A stretch of DNA of 64,000 nt from Hymenobacter qilianensis (GTDB lineage: Bacteria > Bacteroidota > Bacteroidia > Cytophagales > Hymenobacteraceae): contig NZ_CP060784.1 in the NCBI RefSeq assembly GCF_014489555.1, positions 868,001-932,000 on the forward strand, in the 5' to 3' direction. This document shows positions 56,801 to 64,000 of this stretch, piece by piece (the stretch's first letter is position 1; each line of letters opens with the position of its first letter). The notes below the pieces were generated by a model, which was not told the DNA's origin, did no database searches, and worked only from the letters and a program-made list of their open reading frames with translations. Both the position numbers and the translations under genes were made by a program.

Positions 56801-57110
56801 CCACGGAGTTATAGAGCATGAGCGTAGTCTTGGAATAGGGGTAGTAGCCGATGAGGGAAGAGACGCGCTGGAGCTCTTTTTCGGCATACTCGGCAGCCCG
56901 ACGGGCGGTAGTTTCGCCGCCGGCGTAGTAATAGATATTAAAGTTCTGGGTGCTGAACAGCTGCCAGTCGAAGTCCTTGTACTGGATGCGCACGCGCCCG
57001 AACTGCTCCTGAGCCGTTTGGGCCTGGGTTTCGCCGGCCGCCAGCAGTACTCCCAGCAGCGCCCCAACCACCCAAAGCCGACGCGTTATAGAAAAGGATA
57101 GGTGCTCCAT
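53817..57110 (-). CDS. Large exported protein: peptidase-MA-like domain, TolB-like propeller, outer-membrane barrel
   Basis: The 1097-residue protein has a signal peptide (about 1-31), an N-terminal domain resembling peptidase MA-like proteins (NFNIYYYAGGETTARRAAEY and LPEWFIAGASSYAAEGW, about 50-260), a PD40/TolB-like beta-propeller (about 300-640; SPNGQRLAYVALDRGR, SPDGKSLVFSGTRGG, FLPNGAGIVFSSNRW), a Pro/Ala linker (about 635-700) and a C-terminal beta barrel (about 710-1097, YVDPLLGFGLIGQANMTDLF, ending FTLGYDF). Where the family has HExxH it reads SSQITRVLL, so it is probably not a peptidase. Similar fusions in Bacteroidota are of unknown function; annotation as TolB alone would be misleading. 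Confidence 0.82.
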   Translation of the reverse strand: MEHLSFSITRRLWVVGALLGVLLAAGETQAQTAQEQFGRVRIQYKDFDWQLFSTQNFNIYYYAGGETTARRAAEYAEKELQRVSSLIGYYPYSKTTLMLYNSVGDLRQSNIGLDSDKYQTGGETSLLRMNKVQIAFQGQQTLFKRDVSSQITRVLLNDMMYGGSLKEVIQSTYLLQLPEWFIAGASSYAAEGWSVEMDDYMRDMTQQYEGTKTAPFFLRNPQLAGQSVWNYIAERYGYTTIQNILNLTRITRDVEVGISSSLNVPYKVFLRDWLAYYRQLNAQPVVPLVQPDEKNQIVSNNRKAVQYSQPVLSPNGQRLAYVALDRGRYRVMTVNRNGSGRNTIHRGGYKTPDQQVENRLPVLAWRGNGQVAVAEMDKGYMTLRLRPADAGVLNGVITNLREALPFSKGGSSIFQPFSQVLDLAYSPDGKSLVFSGTRGGQNDLYLLRAGSRTPERITNDLFDDVQPTFLPNGAGIVFSSNRWSDGTAEGNFASVVNNYDLFLYHLDGREQPVESLVSTISNEGRPRALSDTEILYLGEESGIRSLYRYSLTTRQRTAASNFSTNLKDFDFHAGTGALGFIAADRARDMVYVYPTYALPENMTLAKTARQEILEERSAPPPPAPAPAPVQEPAPAPVADSTSTLAGQPGGQIATDSTATPQPQVTQKQTEEPINTSNYEFDEDAPTRTNARRRSATAANLPTAPPADAFALTGPYRYSPQFSIDNVVSSLYVDPLLGFGLIGQANMTDLFENQRIQAGIFGLTDLKTSSIYAEYTDLRRRYDWSIRYQKQAYFFDLTGLGRTRYGRHEVAPTIAYPLTHNLSLRGGPRFVNVNRTLINVFDDSLDISRNYLGLTGELVYDNSIATGVNMLQGTRMKVGVMKLNSLNDKSQNFGKIYVDLRHYQKIHRQIIWANRASYGQFFGDTRQQFRLGGMDNWLNNDYQNDQRILPSTYDPTQMFYQEFVTNLRGFDYSKRIGPKYVLFNSELRVPIIQYLTRKPVESGFFRNLQLTAFADAGSAYSGPNPFNENNSFNTNIIGGNGNSFSATVVNFRNPLLVGYGFGIRTTLLGFYGKGDIAWGQEDFEQLSPKLYFTLGYDF

Positions 57111-57133
57111 ATAGATAGCAAAAGGGCAGAAAA

Positions 57134-58225
57134 TCAGGAAGAAACGCCGACCTCAGTAGGTACGGAAATATACAACGAATGATACCGCGAAATATTGACC
57201 TCGGGCCACAGCGCTTCGGTGCCTTCCAGCACGTTGGCGAAGTGGGTGGCCAGCCGCGGCGCCAGCATAACACCCTTGGAGCCGAAGCCATTAAATATAC
57301 TCAAAACCGACCAAGCTGGATGTGTGCCCAGCACAGGTTTTCGGTCGCGCACGGCGGGCCGAAAACCAGCCCGCTGATCCACTACCGTAAACGGCTGATC
57401 GGACATCTCGCTAAAGCGCTGACTTAGCTCCGCAAGCGCCTCTGGTGTAGTGCCAAGGGCAGCGGCGGCCACCGATACGTAGCGCCTACCCGAAACTGCC
57501 CGTCGCCGAGCGGTACCACATAGCCGCCTTTGTTCAGCACCTGAGCCGTTGATAAGCCCTCGCACTGCACATCCAGCACTTCGCCCTGATTGGCCGTAAC
57601 CGGGAGCCAGCTGAAGTACGGATTCCGCATGACGGCGGTGCCCTCGCAACACACCAGCTGACGCGCTTGGACTGCGCCCTTATACGTCACGCCGGCCGGG
57701 CTGATAACAAGGTCATTCCAAGCAAAAGTTTCGTGCCGAAGCCAGCCTTTTTGCAGTCCATCAGAGGCCAGCGCCGCCAGCATTTCGCGCACCGCCACGT
57801 AGCCGCAACGACGAATAAAAATGCCCCCAGACTGGTTTTTACGCCACGTATCGAAGGCAAATCGGTGCTTATTTCCTCCACAAAAGCCCCCAGGGCTGAT
57901 CTGCGCTGCGGGCCAGAATGTAGTTCTGCTCTTTTACCGAGGAGAACAGCTTGAGAATAGGCGTTTCGAAGAAAAACTGCTGCCCGAAATCAGCTTCGAT
58001 CTTGCGGTAAAACGCGGCTGCGGCCGTCAGCAGCTCGTCGGCGAGCCAAGTCAGAACAAAGCGCTGCCCGGTCACGGGATTCATCAGGCCGGCGGCCACG
58101 TTCGAGGCCGAGTCGGCGCGGGGCTCGTCGAGCACTAATACCGAATGGCCACGCTGCCGCAGCTCGTAGGCCAAGGTAGCGCCGGCCAGGCCGTGCCCGA
58201 GAATAAGGTAGTCGTAAGAGGTCAT
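57134..58225 (-). CDS. FAD-dependent oxidoreductase, DAO family (three apparent frameshifts)
   Basis: It starts MTSYDYLILGHGLAGATLAYEL (Rossmann GxGxxG for FAD) and continues as a glycine-oxidase/DAO-like protein (NVAAGLMNPVTGQRF, then GFRPAVRDRKPVLG and NGFGSKGVMLAP near the end). The frame breaks at the runs 57887-57891 and 57824-57828 (one more G each on the coding strand gives WGAFVEEIS and TSLGGIFIRRCGYVAVREM). It breaks a third time near 57457-57469, where one base is missing in ATYRWPPLPL / GTTPEALAEL. Repaired length is about 364 residues. Substrate unknown. Three breaks could also mean decay, but two match the window-wide pattern exactly. Confidence 0.8.
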
Positions 58226-58361
58226 CGGGGGCAAGGTAAGGCGAAAATGGCAGCGGGATAAGGCGGGTGTGCGTTGCCGGGCTCGCGCAACTTCAAGCTA
58301 GTCATCGTAACTTACCCTCCCAATTACATTCGGCCCGTGCCGGTTCCCATTTAGCCCCTCT

Positions 58362-58997
58362 ATGACCGTATCTGGTTTTACTTTCAACGCTTTCTCCGAG
58401 AATACCTACCTATTGCATGACGCCACCAAGCAATGCGTAGTCATTGACCCCGGCTGCTACGAAAAGGCCGAGCAACAAGCCCTGAAAGCTTTTATTGAAG
58501 CCGAGGGCCTGCGGGTTGTACTGCTGCTGAACACCCACTGCCATATCGATCATGTACTTGGCAATCAATTTATTATCGACACCTATAAGGTGCCTTTCCT
58601 GATTCACGAAGCCGATTTGAGCGTGCTGCGCGCCGTACCAACCTACGCGCCCAGCTATGGCTTTCCGCAGTATAACCCGGCCGAGCCTACCGGGTTTTTG
58701 ATGCCTGGCGAGCCTCTCACTTTCGGCGAAACCAGCTTGGGAGTACGCTTTGCCCCGGGTCACGCACCGGGCCACGTGGTGTTTTATCACGAGCCCACCG
58801 AAACCGTTATTGGCGGCGACGTACTATTTCAGGGCAGCATCGGCCGCACCGATCTGCCGGGGGGCAATTATGAGATGCTTATCGAAAGCATTCGCACTCA
58901 ACTGCTTACTCTTCCCGATTCGGTAACCGTGTATCCTGGCCATGGTCCGGCTACTACTATTGGGGCCGAACGGCGTTCCAATCCGTTTTTGCGCTAA
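58362..58997 (+). CDS. MBL-fold metallo-hydrolase, glyoxalase II-like
   Basis: The 211-residue protein has the metallo-beta-lactamase zinc motif THCHIDHVLGN, then the later ligands in APGHAPGHVVFY, GGDVLF and YPGHGPATT. This pattern is shared by hydroxyacylglutathione hydrolase-like and other small hydrolases of this group; the substrate cannot be told. It begins the plus-strand group that leads to pssA, 18 bases before its start, and lies opposite the FAD oxidoreductase. Confidence 0.9.
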   Translation: MTVSGFTFNAFSENTYLLHDATKQCVVIDPGCYEKAEQQALKAFIEAEGLRVVLLLNTHCHIDHVLGNQFIIDTYKVPFLIHEADLSVLRAVPTYAPSYGFPQYNPAEPTGFLMPGEPLTFGETSLGVRFAPGHAPGHVVFYHEPTETVIGGDVLFQGSIGRTDLPGGNYEMLIESIRTQLLTLPDSVTVYPGHGPATTIGAERRSNPFLR

Positions 58998-59015
58998 CGT
59001 CGTTTTTTAGTTTTC

Positions 59016-59705
59016 ATGAAGAATCATTTACCCAACGCGATTACCTGCCTCAATTTATTTGCGGGCTGCCTGGCGCTTTGCAATGTATTTGCCGGTCGTC
59101 TGGAGTTGGCTGCTTACTTGGTGGGCTTGGCCGCGCTTTTTGACTTCGCCGATGGCTTGGTAGCTCGCGCATTGCACGCCAGCTCGCCCATTGGCAAAGA
59201 CCTTGATTCACTAGCCGATATGGTTTCCTTTGGTGTGGTGCCGGGCGCTATGCTGTATCATTTGCTGGGCCAGGGGGCAAGTTCCCTCCCCGACTGGCTG
59301 CCGTACGCTGGCTTCATTCTGACCGTATTTTCGGCCTTGCGCTTGGCTAAGTTCAACAACGATACTCGCCAGACTACTTCTTTTATCGGTTTGCCCACGC
59401 CGGCCTGCACACTGGTTGTGGCTTCCCTGCCCCTGATTCTGACCTACGACACTTACCATCTCTCGTCGATTATCCTGAACCCGTGGGTGCTGCTTGGCCT
59501 GACTTTACTACTGTCGGGCCTGTTGGTAGCGGAGCTGCCGTTGTTTGCTTTGAAGTTTAAAAACCTGCGATGGCAGGACAATTCGGTGCGTTTCCTGTTT
59601 CTGATTGTATCGCTGATTCTGCTTTTGGTGTTGCAGGCCGCCGCCATCCCGCTTATCATTTTGCTGTACGTGCTGCTTTCCTTATTCCGCCCGTCTTTTG
59701 GGTGA
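59016..59705 (+). CDS. pssA: CDP-diacylglycerol-serine O-phosphatidyltransferase
   Basis: The 229-residue membrane protein carries the full CDP-alcohol phosphatidyltransferase motif DG-x2-AR-x8-G-x3-D-x3-D in DGLVARALHASSPIGKDLD and the SLADMVSFGVVPG that follows. PssA makes phosphatidylserine, the precursor of phosphatidylethanolamine. N-terminal NAITCLNLFAGCLA is the usual PssA start. Phosphatidylglycerolphosphate synthase is less likely because of that N-terminus. Probably co-transcribed with the MBL hydrolase. Confidence 0.93.
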   Translation: MKNHLPNAITCLNLFAGCLALCNVFAGRLELAAYLVGLAALFDFADGLVARALHASSPIGKDLDSLADMVSFGVVPGAMLYHLLGQGASSLPDWLPYAGFILTVFSALRLAKFNNDTRQTTSFIGLPTPACTLVVASLPLILTYDTYHLSSIILNPWVLLGLTLLLSGLLVAELPLFALKFKNLRWQDNSVRFLFLIVSLILLLVLQAAAIPLIILLYVLLSLFRPSFG

Positions 59706-59821
59706 TTTTTGGGCGAATAACTACTCGCTACAATATTTATAACAGCTGGTAGTTATGTAATTGGCCGTCCCGCCTGCAAGTTTTTTTTCCGCTTATCCGC
59801 TTTCTATCGCCCTACTCGTTT

Positions 59822-62800
59822 ATGCGATTTTTTCGGCTTCTGCTGCTCATTTGGGGGTTGGCGGGCTTTGCGAATACTGCGCAGGTCCAGGCCGCCGAGC
59901 AAACAGTGCAGGCCGCCGTGGAGTGGCAGGGCCACGAAACCGTGTACACGCGCACTGGGCAAGCCAGCCGCACTCCCTCATTTCGGGGCGCTACGTATGC
60001 TCCCACCGACCGCGTTGGCACCTACACGCTGCGCCTTAATGGTCGGGTTGTTAGTGGCCAGCTTCGCAATGCGGTGTATGAGCCCTTTCCTGCCGCTGAT
60101 GCTGCTTTGCTTGCGGCGGCAAATTTGCCCCCCGAGCCCGCGCTAAGCCTGCGCACCACTACCGAGCTACGTGCCCCCGTCAGTTTTCTCACGCTCCTGC
60201 CCGTACGCCGCAATCCGCAGAGTGGGCAGGCAGAGCGGTTGGTTTCGTTTGAGTACACGTATGTAGTGGCCCCCGCGACGGCCGCCCGGGGCGGACGGCC
60301 TCATCCGAGCGCCTCGGTGCTTCAGCAAGGCGACTGGTTTAAGATTGGAGTGCCCGCCAGCGGTATATACAAGCTGGATAAAGCTGCCTTGACGGCTTTG
60401 GGCCTGAATCCGCAGACGCTTGATCCACGCCGTCTCCAACTCTACGGCAATGCCACGGGTATGCTGCCGCAGCCCAACAGCACTTACCGCCCCGATGACC
60501 TGATTGAAAACGCCGTTTTTGTGGCCAACGATAACAACGATGCCATCTTCAACGACAACGAATATGTACTCTTTTACGCCCGTGGCCCGCATACCTGGGA
60601 GCGGGAAGCGCCAACCGTTAACCGTTTTCGCCATTCCTACCATCTGTACACTGATACGGCGTACTACTTTTTAACGGTTGGCGCGGCGGCGGGCAAGCGG
60701 GTGGCTACGGCTCCGGCCATAACAGCTGCTCCCACAGCCACCATCACCACCTTTGCCGAGCGGAAATTTTATGAGATTGATCTGATCAATCTACTTAAAT
60801 CGGGGAGGCAATGGCTGGGCGAAAAGTTTGAGTCAGGCACTCGTCTGGAAATTCCGTTTACCATCCCCGACCTCGTTCCGGGCTCTGCGGTGCAGCTTAC
60901 TTCTTCCGTGGCGGCGGCCTCAAACAGTGCTTCCAGCTTCCAAATCAGTGTTGGGGGCAAAATGTGGCCTCTCAATCGGTGGCCGGCTACAGCTCAAACT
61001 TTTTCTCCGAGATAGCCAATACCAGCGTACTCACGGCCTCGGTGCCAGCGCCGGGCACGGCTGATTTGCGTGTCTCGATGACTTACAATGCCAGCAACCC
61101 TTCCGCTGCCGGCTACCTCGATTATCTGGAGTTGAATGCTCAGCGTCAGTTGCGCTTTGTAGCTCCGCAGCTTGAATTTCGCTCATTCGAGAATATTGCT
61201 CGGGGTGCCGTTAGCCGATTTACCATAGCGAATGCAACGGGCGTTACGGTGTGGGATGTCACCAATCCACGCCGGCCGGTAGCTCGTCCGCTGGATGGCA
61301 TTGGCACTTTTGTGGCGCCCACCGATTCTCTGCGCGAGTTCATTGCCTTTGCGGGCTCCAGCTTTGAGGCTCCGCGCAGCTTTGGAAGGGTAGCGCCCCA
61401 AAACCTGCATGCCTTAAACCTCGACGGACGCCTAGACTTTGTCATCGTTACGCACCCGCTGTTTCGGGCGGAAGCCGAGCGACTGGCCGAGTATCGCCGT
61501 AACCCCGCCCGCGCCGCCGACAAGCTGAATGTAGCCGTGGTAACTACTGAGCAGATCTATAATGAGTTCAGCTCCGGCGGGCAGGATGTAACGGCCATCC
61601 GCGACTTCATGAAAATGATTTATGACCGCACCCCGGCCGGAAAGCGCACCATGCTCTTGCTCTTCGGCGATGCTTCCTACGATTATAAATCAGATCCCAC
61701 AAATGATCTGACCAAAGTTCCGGCTTGGTGGAAACAGCGGCGCCTGTCTGAAAGTGGCTCGCCTGACATCGACAGAATCAATCAGAACTTCGTGCCGGTG
61801 TATGAGTCGCGCGAGTCGTTCAACCGCGTATTTCCTCGTCCCGGCGCTCCTGCCCTCTCCTACTCCTCCGACGACTATTTCGGCCTCCTAGACGACGACG
61901 AAGGCCGCTGGGATGAAGGCGGCCGCCCCACCAGCGAAGGTCTCGATATTGGTATTGGTCGTTTGCCCGTGCGCACGCCCACCGACCAGCCCGCTCTACT
62001 GCTCAGGCCAAGCTGGTGGTGGATAAGCTCATCACTTATGACTCACCAGCCGCGTACGGCAAATGGCGCAACCGCGTCACGTTCGTGGCCGACGATGGCG
62101 ACGCCAATGAGCACGTGCTGTCATCTACGGAACCGCTGGCGAATGACCTGATCACGCGCCGCCCTGCCTACAACGTGCACAAAGTTTATCTCGATATGTA
62201 TCCGCAGGTAGCCGGCGCTGGGGGGCAAAATTCGCCTGCTGCTACCCGCGCCATCGATGAGGCCATTGAACAAGGGTCGCTTATCGTTAATTATGCGGGT
62301 CATGGCGGGGTGCGGGGCTGGACCGATGAACAGATCTTCACAAAATCCGACGTTCTGAACCTGGAAAACGTAACGCGGCCAACCTTCATGCTCACGGCCA
62401 CCTGCGACTTCAGCACCTACGACGACCCCGAATTTGATTCGGCTGGAGAAGTTGCGCTTACCAATGTAACGGGTGGCGCCATCGGCTTACTGACGACTAC
62501 CCGCGTCGTGATCTCCACCTTCAACCGCTTTTTGAATGAACGCTTTTTTGCCGTCGTGTTTGCGCCTGTGAATGGTCGTATGCCTCGCTTGGGCGATGTG
62601 ATGGCGCTCACCAAAAACGGTAGTCAGGCCGGCGATAACAATCGAAACTTCTCCCTGCTTGGTGATCCTTCCGCGCGCCTGGCCTACCCCGAGCAGTCAG
62701 CGGCTATTCGCCAGCTGAATGGGAAAGCTATTGCTACCGCTACTGATACGCTCCGGGCCCTCTCCCGCGTGGACCTAGCCGGCGACATTACGACAGCTGC

Positions 62801-63778
62801 CGGCGCCATCGACGCTGGTTTTAATGGTAAAGTGCAGGTTACTGTATTCGAAAAGCCTTCTACTGTAACGCTTCTTGGCAATGAACTAAACGATGGCCGG
62901 CCCACGATAGCCGTGCAGCGTGACATCATTTATGATGGCCAGGCCAGCGTGCGCAATGGCGAATTCAAGCTCACTTTTGTCGTACCCAAGGATATCAATT
63001 ACAGCTTCGGCCAAGGTAAAATAAGCCTTTATGCCGCCGACACTATTCGGCGTGCCGATGCCAGCGGCGCCACGTACGCAGCCGTGGGGGCGTTTTGGAT
63101 AACGCGGCCGCCGACACGATACCACCCGACATCCGCCTGTTTATGGATACAGAGTCGTTTGTATTTGGGGGACTTACGGGCACATCAACTACGCTTATCA
63201 GCCGTTTGCGCGATGATAACGGCATTAATACCGCGAGCTCCGGCATCGGCCACGAAATAACAGCCACGCTGGATAACGATGTAAGCCAACTCGTCGTTCT
63301 AAACGATTACTACACAGCCGAGGTTGACAGCTTTCAGGTCGGGCGAGTTCGTTATCTATTTAAAGACCTCGCTCCCGGCCCTCATCTGCTGCGCGTAAAA
63401 GCTTGGGATACATTTAATAATTCCGCCGAAAAAGAAATTGAATTTATAGCTGCTCGTACCGAGAAGTTGGCGCTCGATCATGTATTGAACTATCCCAATC
63501 CATTTTCGCGCACTACCACATTTCATTTTGACCATAACCGCACCGGCGACGATCTGGACATTCAGGTGCAGATCTTTACCGTATCAGGCAAATTGGTTCG
63601 CACTTTGCGCACCACAGCTATTAGTAGTAGCTCGCACCTTAGCGATGTTACCTGGGATGGTCGGGACGAATTTAATGATCAATTAGCCCGTGGTGTGTAC
63701 GTCTACAGGGTCAGTGTACGTTCTCCGCGCGACGGCTCTACTGCTTCCAAATACGAAAAACTAGTTCTTCTGAATTAA
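59822..63778 (+). CDS. porU: PorU, type IX secretion system sortase-like peptidase (three apparent frameshifts)
   Basis: Signal peptide from ATG 59822 (MRFFRLLLLIWGLAGF), an N-terminal propeptide-like domain, a C25 gingipain-type domain with catalytic His in NYAGHGGVRGWTDEQ and Cys in TATCDFSTYDD, and a sorting tail (LNYPNPFSRTTTFHFD, GVYVYRVSV). The frame breaks at 60953-60957 (G5), 61990-61992 (C3) and 63086-63090 (G5). One added G or C at each restores SVGGQNVASQSVAG, TDQPRSTAQAKLVVD and AAVGGVLDNAAAD and gives about 1319 residues. PorU cuts cargo tails and links them to A-LPS at the outer surface, bound to PorV, whose gene follows 46 bases later. Confidence 0.92.
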
Positions 63779-63824
63779 CTTACTGGTCTCACGTTTATCT
63801 TTCAGCCCATCTTTTCCCGATTGT

Positions 63825-64000
63825 ATGCTCTTGTCGAAGCTGCCACTGCGCTATGCGCTTCTCCCCGGTTTGCTGGGTTTGTCAATTGCGGCTACGGCCC
63901 AAATCACCAACTCGAAAGTCATTACCACCGCAGTTCCAGTTCTCACCCTCAGCCCTGATTCTCGGGGTGCTGCTCTTGGCGATGCTGGCGTAGCAACTTC
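63825..64000 (+). CDS. porV: PorV, T9SS outer-membrane shuttle protein (cut by window end)
   Basis: Only the first 58 codons are present: a signal peptide (MLLSKLPLRYALLPGLLGLS) and VLTLSPDSRGAALGDAGVAT, which is the conserved PorV start of the barrel (family pattern SPDxRxxGMGDxGVAT). PorV (LptO) is a FadL-like barrel that carries cargo from the translocon to PorU. The porU-porV pair is the usual order in this phylum. Confidence 0.88.
   Translation, partial: MLLSKLPLRYALLPGLLGLSIAATAQITNSKVITTAVPVLTLSPDSRGAALGDAGVAT

Overview
The window reads as chromosomal DNA of a Bacteroidota species, most probably close to Hymenobacter or Pontibacter (Cytophagales). The basis is: high GC for the phylum, TAnnTTTG-type -7 promoter elements with TTTG near -33, type IX secretion genes (porU, porV, porZ), several FKBP lipoproteins in a row, an ABC-permease/M1-peptidase fusion, and a system I ccm cytochrome maturation operon. 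Genus is inference. There is no rRNA, tRNA, CRISPR array, insertion sequence or phage in the window.

Layout. 1-2.9 kb: HlyD adaptor and TolC-like channel of an exporter. 3-4 kb: ECF sigma factor and a small membrane protein. 4.3-9.9 kb: membrane arm of complex I (nuoK, L, M, N). 9.9-15.2 kb: coiled-coil membrane protein, DUF937-OmpA protein, PolB-like exonuclease, aspS. 15.4-20 kb: ABC ATPase plus permease/M1 peptidase. 20-25.2 kb: two small secreted proteins, tadA, Mn-type sod, a decayed winged-helix regulator, a nucleoside MFS carrier, ndk. 25.7-30.2 kb: nrnA, four FKBP genes in tandem, recO. 30.4-35.3 kb: porZ, tdk, a ferredoxin, an unknown Pro/Ala-rich protein. 35.4-41.3 kb: rod-shape cluster mreB-mreC-mreD-mrdA-rodA. 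41.5-48.5 kb: purH, an outer-membrane barrel, a UbiA prenyltransferase, cold-shock protein, kdsC-like phosphatase, iscX, ferredoxin, DUF2520 protein. 48.7-53.6 kb: ccmBCDEF. 53.8-64 kb: a large MA-peptidase-like/beta-propeller/barrel protein, FAD oxidoreductase, MBL hydrolase, pssA, porU and the start of porV.

The most striking property is technical or genetic. Fourteen genes, including essential ones such as aspS, carry 20 apparent frameshifts. Every one is repaired by adding a single G or C to a G/C run, usually a run of five that should be six. After repair every gene has a length divisible by three and recovers its family sequence. Two terminators also have arms with unequal runs (C5 against G6). 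I read this as systematic one-base under-calling of G/C homopolymers in the assembly and annotate the genes as intact CDSs with the sites marked.

Intergenic regions are rich in palindromic repeats of at least four families, two of them inside the nuo operon, and in stereotyped terminators built on AAAAAAGCCCCC / GGGGGCTTTTTT stems. Functionally the window is mostly housekeeping: respiration and cytochrome c assembly, cell shape, envelope biogenesis and T9SS cargo attachment, nucleotide metabolism and translation fidelity. I found no clearly new defence or mobile system. The best biological leads are the decayed regulator, the Cys-type CcmE, the tandem FKBP array, the hairpin leaders of nuoK and mrdA, the degenerate MA-peptidase/propeller/barrel protein and the unknown protein at 34.0-35.3 kb.
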